A stretch of 20,166 nucleotides of DNA, taken from assembly GCA_041685355.1 (NCBI GenBank), contig JAWLFY010000090.1, forward strand, positions 1 to 20,166, read 5' to 3'. Under the pieces are notes generated by a model. It was not told the DNA's origin. It saw only the letters and a program-made list of their open reading frames with translations, and made no database searches. The position numbers and the translations under genes are program-made. The DNA comes from JAWLFY01 sp041685355. Its GTDB lineage: Bacteria > Planctomycetota > Planctomycetia > Pirellulales > Pirellulaceae. Below, piece by piece: positions 5,449-13,465 of this stretch (position 1 is the first letter of the stretch; every line of letters starts with the position of its first letter).

Positions 5449-7272
5449 TTGGACCGCAAAGCGACCGATGAACCGGTCTCGGCAGACGAACTTGGGTCGG
5501 CAGATGAATCGGTCACGGCAGGCGAATCGGTCGTTGAGGAGCTTGCCGACAACGCGAGCGAGATGCCTTCCGTTCAGTGGGGGCGTCATTTCGAGATGCA
5601 CCCGGTGGTCTTCCCGGCGGGCGCTTTAATCGTCGTCTCGCTGGTGTTGGCCTGCTTCCTGCTCCCCGGTGACGACCTGCAACAGCGGTTCGTCGCGATC
5701 CGGAATTGGATTGGCGGCCAGTTCGGATGGCTCTATGTCGCCTCGATGTCGGGGTTCCTGGTTTTTGCCGCGTGGCTCGGGCTCGGTCGCTTCGGCCACG
5801 TCCGACTCGGTTTGGATGACGAGGAGCCCGAGTTCAGCCGCGTGTCGTGGTTCGCGATGCTGTTCAGTGCGGGCATGGGGATCGGGCTGCTGTTCTTCAG
5901 CGTCGCAGAACCGATCTACCACTATCGGACGACGCCGCCGGGGTTCGCCGAGGGACTTGAGCCGTCACGTCTCTCGATGGCGGTGACGATCTTCCACTGG
6001 GGGCTGCACCCTTGGGCACTGTACGCGACGGTCGCGCTCTGTTTGGCGTATGCCGGGTTTCGCCGCGGCTTGCCACTCAGTTTCCGTTCGTTGTTGTATC
6101 CGGTGCTCGGCGACCGCGTGTGGGGACGCACCGGCGACGTGATCGACACGTTAGCGATCATCTCGACGCTCACCGGCGTGGCGACCTCGCTCGGAATCGG
6201 CGCGAAACAAGTCAACGCGGGGCTCGCGTTCCTGTTCGAAATCCCCACCTCAACCGGGGTCCAAATCGCGCTCATCGCCGGGATCACCGTGATCGCCACC
6301 GGCTCGGTCGCGGTCGGGCTCGACGGGGGAATTCGCCGGCTCAGCGAACTCAACCTCGCACTCGCGGCGGTGCTGATGGTGGCAGTCATCTTAGGCGGCG
6401 GACTGATCAGCTACATGGGTGCGGTCGTGGAGAACGTCGGTGGGTACCTGCAGGTGCTGCCGTTCAACGCGTTCCGCACCGGCGCGTTCAACCTCGACGG
6501 CCACGAATGGCTGATCAACTGGACGGTGTTCTACTGGGCTTGGTGGATCTCGTGGTCTCCGTTCGTGGGGATGTTCATCGCCCGCGTCTCTCGGGGCCGG
6601 ACGATCCGCGAATTCATCGCCGGGGTGCTGCTGGTCCCGACCGCCGTTGGACTCGCGTGGCTGACCGCCTTCGGAACGACGACACTTCAACAACACACCG
6701 ACCACGAATCGCGACTGTTGGCCGACGCGGACTACCGCGCCGAGGATCACCTGCCGTCGTACTGGGTCGCCGACACCGACGAGGCTGGCGAGCCGATCAA
6801 GACGGAATCGGGTGAGTTTCAGCGAACCCTGAGGGCGATGACTTCGGTCGAATATCTCGACGCCGCCGTCGTCACCGAGGATGGCCGATCAAGGATTCAG
6901 ACGCTGCCGACGGTGCTCTTTTCGCTCCTCAACGGCCTGTTCACGACCCGCTGGGTTGTCGTCGTCACGGTCGGCATCGCGACGCTCTGTATCGTGCTCT
7001 TTTTTGTCACCTCGTCGGACTCCGCGTCGATGGTGATCGACATCATCGCTTCGGGCGGCAACCCGAACCCGCCGCTCGGGACACGGCTGTTTTGGGCGAT
7101 CACCGAGGGGCTCGTCGCGTCGGCGCTATTGCTCGCCGGCGGACTCGACGCGTTGCAAGCGGCCTCGATCGCCGCCGCGCTGCCGCTGTTGGCGATCCTA
7201 CTCGTCGCGTTCTACGCACTCTATCAATCACTCGTCCGCTACGAGCTTCCCCGTAGCGGGCCTTCCCCGTAG
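5449..7272 (+). CDS. BCCT-family glycine betaine transporter
   Basis: A 607-aa inner-membrane secondary transporter expected to import betaine with Na+. It has about 12 hydrophobic segments from residue 52 on, the GMGIG motif (142-146) in the third helix, and the BCCT signature around 361-389 (FYWAWWISWSPFVGMFIARV then SRGRTIREF). The aromatic box of the BetP type is present: W184, W189 and Y192 in HWGLHPWALY, and W365, W366 and W369. That argues for a trimethylammonium substrate. Unusual points: a polar N-terminal tail with hexapeptide repeats (10-27); a hydrophilic loop of about 75 residues (411-485) between late helices, longer than usual; a C-terminus (LPRSGPSP) encoded by tandem-repeat DNA. 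It is third in the betaine operon, so synthesis and uptake are probably co-regulated. A long C-terminal osmosensing tail like that of BetP is lacking. Confidence 0.94.
   Translation: MDRKATDEPVSADELGSADESVTAGESVVEELADNASEMPSVQWGRHFEMHPVVFPAGALIVVSLVLACFLLPGDDLQQRFVAIRNWIGGQFGWLYVASMSGFLVFAAWLGLGRFGHVRLGLDDEEPEFSRVSWFAMLFSAGMGIGLLFFSVAEPIYHYRTTPPGFAEGLEPSRLSMAVTIFHWGLHPWALYATVALCLAYAGFRRGLPLSFRSLLYPVLGDRVWGRTGDVIDTLAIISTLTGVATSLGIGAKQVNAGLAFLFEIPTSTGVQIALIAGITVIATGSVAVGLDGGIRRLSELNLALAAVLMVAVILGGGLISYMGAVVENVGGYLQVLPFNAFRTGAFNLDGHEWLINWTVFYWAWWISWSPFVGMFIARVSRGRTIREFIAGVLLVPTAVGLAWLTAFGTTTLQQHTDHESRLLADADYRAEDHLPSYWVADTDEAGEPIKTESGEFQRTLRAMTSVEYLDAAVVTEDGRSRIQTLPTVLFSLLNGLFTTRWVVVVTVGIATLCIVLFFVTSSDSASMVIDIIASGGNPNPPLGTRLFWAITEGLVASALLLAGGLDALQAASIAAALPLLAILLVAFYALYQSLVRYELPRSGPSP
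5476..5529 (+). repeat. Degenerate 18-bp (hexapeptide) repeat at the transporter N-terminus
   Basis: Three consecutive units encode VSADEL, GSADES and VTAGES, followed by a divergent VVEEL. At DNA level the units share a GGCAGRYGAA core. The segment is acidic and lies in the cytoplasmic tail before the first membrane helix. Confidence 0.6.
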
Positions 7273-7292
7273 CCGGCCTTCCCGTAGCCGGA
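7246..7292 (+). repeat. Three about 16-bp units spanning the transporter stop codon
   Basis: CTTCCCCGTAGCGGGC (7246-7261), CTTCCCCGTAGCCGGC (7262-7277) and CTTCCCGTAGCCGGA (7278-7292). The stop codon TAG (7270-7272) lies inside the second unit, so the repeat supplies the last eight residues and the stop. The third unit has lost one base. Confidence 0.85.
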
Positions 7293-7308
7293 CTCGGCAA
7301 GAGTTCGG
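7288..7308 (+). terminator. Hairpin after the betaine operon, possible terminator
   Basis: CCGGACTC (7288-7295) and GAGTTCGG (7301-7308) form an 8-bp stem with one G-U pair and a GGCAA loop, 15 nt after the transporter stop. No U-tract follows, so intrinsic termination is uncertain. Confidence 0.4.
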
Positions 7309-7323
7309 GGCGTCACCCGTGCA

Positions 7324-7380
7324 CGCCGCCCCGTCGGAAGTCTTCACGACATCCGCTACGGTCGCCGCCCCGTCGGAAGT
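7324..7380 (+). repeat. Exact 18-bp direct repeat, 39-bp period
   Basis: CGCCGCCCCGTCGGAAGT occurs at 7324-7341 and 7363-7380. A weaker CCGTCCGAG resemblance follows at about 7391. Purpose unknown; it is not a transposon end, since no transposase is nearby. Confidence 0.75.
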
Positions 7381-7540
7381 TTTGGCGGAACCGTCCGAGC
7401 AATTCTGCACTCTGGGACGAATCGTTGACGACGTGGACGCCGAGTTTGTGTCGTCGACGAGGACGACGGTTACGCGGCGCGTCGGCGAAGGGGGCGCACT
7501 TCTCAGGATCGGCGAGTACTCGGTCGTCGCCAGGATCAGT

Positions 7541-7569
7541 TTGTTCCGCGGAAGTCGGGTTGGTATTCT
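7541..7569 (+). promoter_or_regulatory. Candidate promoter for the PSCyt1/DUF1549-DUF1501 operon
   Basis: TTGTTC (7541-7546), a 17-nt spacer and TATTCT (7564-7569) lie about 50 nt before the chosen ATG. The -10 is a good partial match, the -35 is weak. Confidence 0.35.
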
Positions 7570-7617
7570 ACAAGTCGAGATCCTTTGATACCCGCCCTCC
7601 CGCCCCTTCCCCTCCGA

Positions 7618-10600
7618 ATGTCATTCGACGCGTCCCCGTCAGCGAAACGGCATTCCGATTGTCCGCGGTTCGTCGGCCCGTTCGCTCATGTGTGGCGTCT
7701 GCCGGTCACGAAACGGATTCTCGGGATCGGATGGGTCCTAGCTTTTTCGGGGCTGGCTGGTTCGGGGACCCCAGCAGCGGCGGACGAAACGATCGGGGAC
7801 GGCAGGGAAACGTTTTTCGAACGGCGGATCCGGCCGGCGCTGATCGAGCATTGCCTTGATTGTCACTCGGAAGAGACCGAACGGAGCGGCGGCTTGTCGC
7901 TCGATTCGCGGCAGGGTTGGGCGACCGGTGGCGACCTCGGGCCGGCCGTGGTCCCCGGAGATGCCGAAAACAGTTTGCTCCTGCGGGCGATTCGGTACGA
8001 CGAGCCCGATTTGCAAATGCCGCCTGACGGCAAGCTCGACGACGAAACGATCGCGGCCTTCGAGCGGTGGGTCACCGGCGGCGCCGTCGACCCTCGGGTG
8101 GCGGCCGGTTCCGATCCGAAACCCCAAACCGGGCTTCCCGTCGAACGTGCCGACGAGCATTGGGCTTACCGACCGGTTGAGACCCCCGCGGGATTCGACT
8201 CGCCGTTGAACCGGTCAGAATCGGATGCCGCTCCGGACGAGCCCGGCTCGATCGTCGACACGTTCTTGGATCAGCGATTGGTGGAAAGCGGCCTGACCGC
8301 GGCGGGGCGGGCGAGCCGAAGGGCTTTGGTCCGCCGGCTGACTTTTGACCTGACCGGCTTGCCGCCGACCCCGGCGGAGATCAACGCGTTCGTCCACGAC
8401 GATTCGCCCGACGCGTACCTTCGTTTGGTCGACCGCTTGCTCGCGACGCATCACTTCGGTGAACACTTCGCGCGGCGTTGGATGGATGTCGCCCGCTACG
8501 CCGAGTCGGTGACGCTCCGCGGCTTGGTGATCCCTCAAGCTTGGCGGTACCGAGACTACTTGGTGATGGCGTACGCCGAGGACCGTCCGTTCGACCGAAT
8601 GATCCGCGAGCAGATCGCCGGCGACTTGCTGCCGCGAGCCGAATTGCGTGAACGCCAATGGTCGTCGATCGCGACCGGGTTCCTGGCGATGGGGAATAGC
8701 AACCTGGAGGACCAAGACAAAACGAAGCTCGACTTCGACCACATCGACGAACAGCTCGAGACGATCGGCCGCGCGTTCTTGGGTCAAACGATCGCCTGCG
8801 CCCGCTGCCACGATCACAAGTTCGACCCGATCCCGACCGCAGACTACTACGCGTTGGCCGGCATCCTGCGGTCGACGACCGGCATGGAGCACAGCAACGT
8901 TTCGCGTTGGATCGAGCGAGACCTGCCGCTGAGCGAAGACGAGACGCGTCGATACGAACGACTGGCGCGCGACCTCCGCCGCATCGAAGCAGAACTGAAG
9001 GAACTCGAAGCGGCCGACGGCGGACCGACGGGCCGCCGCGTCGCCGTGAAAGATCTCCGTGGCGTCGTGGTTGACGACCACGAAGCGAAGCTGGTGGGTG
9101 AGTGGTCCACGTCTTCCTCGGTCCCCCGTTTTGTCGACGATGGCTATCGACACGACGGCAACCGCGACCAAGGGGAGAAAACCGCGACGTTTGAACCGAA
9201 GAGTCTGAAGGGCGGAACCTATCGCGTGCGGATCGCCTACACCGCCAACCCCAACCGGGCGAGCAACGTGCAGGTTCAGGTCTTCAGCGCGAACGAATCG
9301 GTCACGCTCCGGGTCAATCAACGCAAACGGCCTCGCGAAGACGGGTTGTGGCACACGTTGGGCGAGTTCCCGTTCGAGGAAGAGGGGCAAGCCTACGTGA
9401 TGGTTTCCAACGAAGGGGCGAACGGTCACGTCGTGATCGACGCGGTGCAGTTCTTGCCCGCGGACGAGGTGGCGACTTCGACGGCCGATCCGACCGACAA
9501 TCAGGCGTTGGCTGAGCGGGAGGAACGTCGGGCGGAGCTCAAGCGGAAACGGCGTGAAATCGAAGCCGAGCTCGACGCCCGACCGGAGTTCTTGACGATC
9601 GTCGAAGCGGACCCGGTGGACGAGATCGAGATCCGGATCCGCGGAAACGTCCACAGCCTCGGCGAACCGGTCTCGCGCGGGTTCTTGTCGGCCCTTCCGC
9701 CGGCCGAAGAATGGGCAGATCGGATCCCGCCGGATCAGAGCGGCCGGGTCGAGTTGGCCGAGTGGATCGCCGACCCGCGGAACCCGTTGACGGCGCGGGT
9801 TTATGCGAACCGCGTTTGGAGCTGGCTGATGGGAAGCGGGCTGGTCTCGACCGAGAACAATTTCGGAACGACCGGCGCGGCACCGACGCACCCCAAACTG
9901 CTCGATCGGCTGGCGGTCGAACTGGTGGACAACGGCTGGTCAACGAAACAGCTGGTTCGGACGATCGTCACCAGCGAAGCCTACCGGCGACGCCTCGTCA
10001 TCGGGGATCACCCCGGTCGGGCGATCGACCCGGACAACCGACTCCGCTGGTCGGCGAACCTGAAGCGGGTTCCGGTTGAGGCGATGCGGGACGCGATGCT
10101 GTGCGTCAGCGGCGAACTCGACCGACGCGTCGGCGGTTCCCGGATCCGCCCCGGGACCGGATCCGACTACAGCTATCGTCACCAAGCGGGCCGCCGGAGC
10201 CTGTATGACCCCGTCTTCCGAAACTCGCTCCCTCCGCTGTTCGAGGTCTTCGATTTCGCGGACACCAGCGTCTCGGTCGGCAGCCGGAACCGGAGCACGG
10301 TCCCGACCCAGTCGTTGGCTTTGATGAATCACCCGTGGGTGATCGATCGGGCCCGGGCCGCCGCCGAACGCTGGCACCCCCAATTCGACACGCCCAAACG
10401 GGTCGACACGCCCGAACGGGTCGACAAGTCCGAACGGGTCGACAAGTCCGAACGGGTCGACACGCCCGAACGGGTCGACACGCCCGAACCGTCGCGGCAG
10501 AAACTTGGGCCACTCAAGAGACTTTACGAGGCGGCGGTGGGCCGTCCGCCGACGCCAGAAGAACTCGAGATCTCCCTCGAGTACCTTTACGGTTCGACAC

Positions 10601-10713
10601 ACGACGATGTCGCCGGCGGCGATCCCGGCCGAGCCGGTTTCGTTGACCGGGCACGACTGGAGGGGCTGATTCAAATGCTGTTCGCCTCTCCCGATTTTCG
10701 CTTTTTGGATTGA
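7618..10713 (+). CDS. Exported PSCyt1 / DUF1549 / DUF1553 cytochrome-c-like protein with golvesin-like insert
   Basis: A 1031-aa planctomycete-type protein of unknown precise function, expected outside the cytoplasmic membrane. Order of parts: basic N-terminus and hydrophobic stretch ILGIGWVLAFSGLAG (about 34-48) ending near TPAAADE, read as a signal; PSCyt1 domain with the heme-binding motif CLDCH (79-83); DUF1549 (about 210-450) with a second CxxCH motif, CARCHDHKFDPI (394-405); a beta-rich region about 479-613 (GTYRVRIAYTANPNRASNVQ, ending DAVQFLP) resembling the golvesin/xanthan-lyase C-terminal domain; a charged coiled-coil-like stretch (about 630-655); DUF1553 (about 685-1011). An 18-bp tandem repeat inserts VDTPER-type hexapeptides at 924-959. 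I use the ATG at 7618 rather than the TTG at 7585. The DUF1501 partner follows 3 nt after the stop. Such pairs accompany polysaccharide-degradation genes in this phylum, but the role is unproven. Confidence 0.93.
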   Translation: MSFDASPSAKRHSDCPRFVGPFAHVWRLPVTKRILGIGWVLAFSGLAGSGTPAAADETIGDGRETFFERRIRPALIEHCLDCHSEETERSGGLSLDSRQGWATGGDLGPAVVPGDAENSLLLRAIRYDEPDLQMPPDGKLDDETIAAFERWVTGGAVDPRVAAGSDPKPQTGLPVERADEHWAYRPVETPAGFDSPLNRSESDAAPDEPGSIVDTFLDQRLVESGLTAAGRASRRALVRRLTFDLTGLPPTPAEINAFVHDDSPDAYLRLVDRLLATHHFGEHFARRWMDVARYAESVTLRGLVIPQAWRYRDYLVMAYAEDRPFDRMIREQIAGDLLPRAELRERQWSSIATGFLAMGNSNLEDQDKTKLDFDHIDEQLETIGRAFLGQTIACARCHDHKFDPIPTADYYALAGILRSTTGMEHSNVSRWIERDLPLSEDETRRYERLARDLRRIEAELKELEAADGGPTGRRVAVKDLRGVVVDDHEAKLVGEWSTSSSVPRFVDDGYRHDGNRDQGEKTATFEPKSLKGGTYRVRIAYTANPNRASNVQVQVFSANESVTLRVNQRKRPREDGLWHTLGEFPFEEEGQAYVMVSNEGANGHVVIDAVQFLPADEVATSTADPTDNQALAEREERRAELKRKRREIEAELDARPEFLTIVEADPVDEIEIRIRGNVHSLGEPVSRGFLSALPPAEEWADRIPPDQSGRVELAEWIADPRNPLTARVYANRVWSWLMGSGLVSTENNFGTTGAAPTHPKLLDRLAVELVDNGWSTKQLVRTIVTSEAYRRRLVIGDHPGRAIDPDNRLRWSANLKRVPVEAMRDAMLCVSGELDRRVGGSRIRPGTGSDYSYRHQAGRRSLYDPVFRNSLPPLFEVFDFADTSVSVGSRNRSTVPTQSLALMNHPWVIDRARAAAERWHPQFDTPKRVDTPERVDKSERVDKSERVDTPERVDTPEPSRQKLGPLKRLYEAAVGRPPTPEELEISLEYLYGSTHDDVAGGDPGRAGFVDRARLEGLIQMLFASPDFRFLD
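10387..10494 (+). repeat. 18-bp tandem repeat inside the DUF1553 coding region
   Basis: Six units start at 10387, 10405, 10423, 10441, 10459 and 10477, of the form GACACGCCCGAACGGGTC or GACAAGTCCGAACGGGTC. The first has AAA for GAA, and the last ends in CCGTCG. They encode DTPERV/DKSERV hexapeptides and preserve the frame. Units 3 and 4 are identical, as are 2 and 5. Confidence 0.95.
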
Positions 10714-10716
10714 ACG

Positions 10717-12198
10717 ATGACTCTTGGCAAACCGCTCGGCGAACTTCGGCTACACGGCGTTCCGCCCGACGACACCCGTGACGACGTCGAGCGGGTGCGA
10801 CGGCTCGCGCGCCGGGACTTCCTGTACCGGGCCGGTTGTGGATTCGGTGGCCTCGCGGCGACGGCGATGGCTGTGCGCGACGCGGGGGCGGGGGCGTTGC
10901 CTGAGACTCACCATCCGCCACGGGCGAAGCGGGTGATCTTCTTGTTCATGCAGGGTGGCGTCAGCCAGGTCGACTCGTTCGACCACAAGCCCGAACTGCA
11001 GCGGAACGACGGCCGAAAGATGCCGTTCGACGACGCCCGCGCGATCGCCAAGACCGGGATGCGGGGTACGGAACAGCGGTTGATGCGGTCGCCGTGGGCA
11101 TTTCAACGCTACGGAGAGAGCGGCCGCGCCGTTTCGGAATTGTTCCCCGAGACGGCTCGGCACGTCGATGACCTCTGCTTCCTGCACGGGATGCACACCG
11201 ACGGGGTCGCGCACGGCCCGGCGACGCTGTTCCTGCATTGTGGGTCGACCAACTTCGTCCGCCCTTCGCTCGGATCGTGGATCCATTACGGGCTGGGAAC
11301 CGAGAACGATGACTTGCCCGGCTTCGTGTCGATCTCGCCGCCGATCGGCAACGGCGGGCCGCGGAACTATGGGGCCGCGTTCCTGCCCGCCCGCCACCAA
11401 GGGACGCCGATCGGGGTTGCCGGCGAAGAGCGGCTGGAGATCGATCACCTGGTTCGAAACGACGTCGGGACCGAACGCCAAGCCGAACAATATGCGCTGC
11501 TGCGGGGGCTCAGCCGTCGCCAAATCGAACGGCGGGGCGCGGCGGTCGGCGAGCTCGACGCGGTCATCGAGTCGTACGAGCTGGCGTGGCGGATGCGGCA
11601 AGTCGCCCCGTCGGTGTTGGACTTGGCGGACGAGTCGGAATCGACGCTGGCGTCGTACGGGATCGACGACCCGGCGACCCGCGAGTACGGAAAGAAATGT
11701 CTGCTCGCGCGGCGGCTGTGCGAATCGGGGGTGCGGTTCGTCCAAGTCAACTATGGCGACAACTCGGCGAACCCCGCGTGGGATCAACACTCGAACCTGC
11801 CGAAACACGCCACCCACGCCAAGGCGGTCGACAAGCCGATCGCCGGACTGCTCGCCGACTTGAAGGCTCGCGGGTTGCTCGAGGACACGATCGTTTGGTG
11901 GGGCGGCGAGTTCGGCCGCACCCCTTACTCTCAGAACAACGGGACGGGTCGAGACCATAACCCGAGCGGGTTCACCGTGTGGTTGGCCGGTGGCGGATTC
12001 CGCCCGGGGATCGCGCATGGGGCGACCGACGAGTTCGGGTTCGCCGCGATGCAAGGCAAGGTCCACATGCACGACCTGCACGCGACCCTCCTCCATCAAC
12101 TCGGGCTGGACCACAAGCGACTGACGTACCGGCACGCCGGACGTGACTTTCGCTTGACCGACGTCTTCGGCCGGGTGATTCACGACGTCATCGGTTGA
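10717..12198 (+). CDS. DUF1501 protein with twin-arginine signal
   Basis: A 493-aa member of the DUF1501 family, which has an alkaline-phosphatase/sulfatase-like fold but no assigned reaction. The N-terminus has RRDFL (32-36) followed by the hydrophobic stretch YRAGCGFGGLAATAMA, i.e. a Tat-type export signal after an unusually long lead of about 30 residues. VIFLFMQGGVSQVDSFDHKP (73-92) and WWGGEFGRTP (394-403) with the following GTGRDHNPSGF are hallmark segments. The start is 3 nt after the stop of the PSCyt1/DUF1549/DUF1553 gene, so the two are surely one operon and probably one extracytoplasmic system. The 3' end overlaps the convergent acyltransferase gene by 19 nt. No Shine-Dalgarno is evident, as is common here. 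Confidence 0.93.
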   Translation: MTLGKPLGELRLHGVPPDDTRDDVERVRRLARRDFLYRAGCGFGGLAATAMAVRDAGAGALPETHHPPRAKRVIFLFMQGGVSQVDSFDHKPELQRNDGRKMPFDDARAIAKTGMRGTEQRLMRSPWAFQRYGESGRAVSELFPETARHVDDLCFLHGMHTDGVAHGPATLFLHCGSTNFVRPSLGSWIHYGLGTENDDLPGFVSISPPIGNGGPRNYGAAFLPARHQGTPIGVAGEERLEIDHLVRNDVGTERQAEQYALLRGLSRRQIERRGAAVGELDAVIESYELAWRMRQVAPSVLDLADESESTLASYGIDDPATREYGKKCLLARRLCESGVRFVQVNYGDNSANPAWDQHSNLPKHATHAKAVDKPIAGLLADLKARGLLEDTIVWWGGEFGRTPYSQNNGTGRDHNPSGFTVWLAGGGFRPGIAHGATDEFGFAAMQGKVHMHDLHATLLHQLGLDHKRLTYRHAGRDFRLTDVFGRVIHDVIG

Positions 12199-13454
12199 TC
12201 CGGGCGAACGTTCTCGTCGACCGGGCGGGCCTCTTTGGCCAACCGTTCGATCATCGCCTCGAGTCGCGATTCGAGTTCGCTCAGGATCGGATCGGTCTCT
12301 TTCCGTGGCGGCTTTTCTGGGGGGACCGGGATCGCCTCGTCGACCTCGATCACGACGTGCAGCGGCATCGTGTCGGACGCCTTGCCGAACATCGCCTCCT
12401 GCATCCTCTGGATCGTTTCCACGATCCGCGTGTCGGTCACTTGGCCGGGCAACAGGTAACGATCGGGGAACGACAGCAGGAACTGAGCGAGTTCGGCGGC
12501 GGCGACGGCGTGTTTGAGCGTCACCAGGGGCGTTTTCCGATCGGCGGCTTCCGACGTCTCGTGGGCGGCGGTTGGCGCGAAGTGCCGGGACGCCGCTTCG
12601 GCGCGAATCTTTCGGACGCGGTCGCGGACGGTATCGTTCGGTTCGGGGGCGATCCCGAGTTGTTCTTCGGCGGTCTCGAGCAGGCGGATCATGAGCCGGT
12701 CACGGCGCTCGCGGAGGTCCCCGCTTTGCGACCGCCCGAACGCTTCGATCTCACGGAGCGTCAACATCGCTTCGGCGAGCCGGAGCGTGCGTGGCAAGAT
12801 CGCGCGGTCGGGCGGCGGTCGCCACCCGATCCGTTCTTCCAATCCGGCCAGCTGCTGATCGGCCCAATCGGTGAAGTCCGTGTGGCATAGGTACTTGAGC
12901 CCGATCGGCTGGATCACGACGCGGCCGCCGTCCCGTTTCGCCCGGCGCCGTGCGGCGGTGCGGGCGATGAACGACACGCCGTCGAGAAGCGGCTTGAGCA
13001 CGTCGTTGGTGCGATTGGTCGTCCCTTCGGGGAACAGGACCAGAGGGCGTTCGGCGGTTTCGAGGATCCGGATCGCCGTATCGAGCGATTGCCGGTCGGT
13101 CCCCTCGCGATAAATGCTGAAACCGCCCATCCGCCGCAACGCGAACGACTGGAACGCGCTCTTATTGAACAGGTGCCAGGACGCCATCGCGTACACGTGC
13201 ACGCTGACCTCACGGGCGAGCCACCCGAGCACGATCGGGTCGGCATATCGGCAGTGATTCGGGGCGAGCAAGATCGCGTCGCCACGGCGGAGCGAATCGG
13301 CGAACCGTTCGCCATGACGGCACTCGTGGGACACCACCGATTCTTGGGTGCGGAGGTGCCAATCGTTGATCCGCAGCAGCTGAATCAGCGACGGCCACCA
13401 ATCACCCCGGTGCGGCGGGACAAACCGATAGGGCCGCTCAAAAACGACGGACAT
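12180..13454 (-). CDS. PlsC-like 1-acyl-glycerol-3-phosphate-type acyltransferase with C-terminal extension
   Basis: A 424-aa protein whose N-terminal half has the PlsC acyltransferase motifs: NHCRYAD (66-72, the NHx4D catalytic block), GFSIYREG (111-118), FPEGTTN (141-147) and VIQPIGLKYL (180-189). Such enzymes transfer acyl chains to lysophosphatidate or other lysolipids at the inner membrane. No transmembrane helix is evident, so association is likely peripheral. The C-terminal 220 residues are charged and helical (SRLEAMIERLAKEARP near the end) and are not part of the canonical domain; their role is unknown. The gene begins 11 nt after the kinase stop on the same strand, so both are probably co-transcribed. 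It converges with DUF1501 with a 19-nt overlap. Exact lipid substrate cannot be inferred. Confidence 0.87.
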   Translation of the reverse strand: MSVVFERPYRFVPPHRGDWWPSLIQLLRINDWHLRTQESVVSHECRHGERFADSLRRGDAILLAPNHCRYADPIVLGWLAREVSVHVYAMASWHLFNKSAFQSFALRRMGGFSIYREGTDRQSLDTAIRILETAERPLVLFPEGTTNRTNDVLKPLLDGVSFIARTAARRRAKRDGGRVVIQPIGLKYLCHTDFTDWADQQLAGLEERIGWRPPPDRAILPRTLRLAEAMLTLREIEAFGRSQSGDLRERRDRLMIRLLETAEEQLGIAPEPNDTVRDRVRKIRAEAASRHFAPTAAHETSEAADRKTPLVTLKHAVAAAELAQFLLSFPDRYLLPGQVTDTRIVETIQRMQEAMFGKASDTMPLHVVIEVDEAIPVPPEKPPRKETDPILSELESRLEAMIERLAKEARPVDENVRPDQPMTS

Positions 13455-13465
13455 GGAGGTCCCGG

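Larger units (their letters stand above)
7273..7617. other. Intergenic region between betaine operon and PSCyt1/DUF1549 gene
   Basis: A 345-bp gap holding the end of the 16-bp repeat, a hairpin (7288-7308), an 18-bp direct repeat (7324-7380) and a candidate promoter (7541-7569). An open frame over 7319-7588 has no ribosome-binding site or recognisable motif and I do not call it a gene. Confidence 0.6.

Noticed and set aside
7324..7380. Insertion-sequence ends or target-site duplication
   Set aside because: The copies are direct, only 39 bp apart, and no transposase or remnant lies nearby.
7319..7588. 89-codon frame between the transporter and the PSCyt1/DUF1549 gene
   Set aside because: No ribosome-binding site, partly made of a direct repeat, and it would run into the candidate promoter and leader of the next gene.
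8215..9891. 558-codon minus-strand frame under the DUF1549 gene
   Set aside because: Antisense shadow caused by high GC; the sense strand carries CxxCH and DUF1549/DUF1553 motifs.
10750..12183. 477-codon minus-strand frame under the DUF1501 gene
   Set aside because: Antisense shadow; the plus strand encodes clear DUF1501 hallmarks and a Tat signal.
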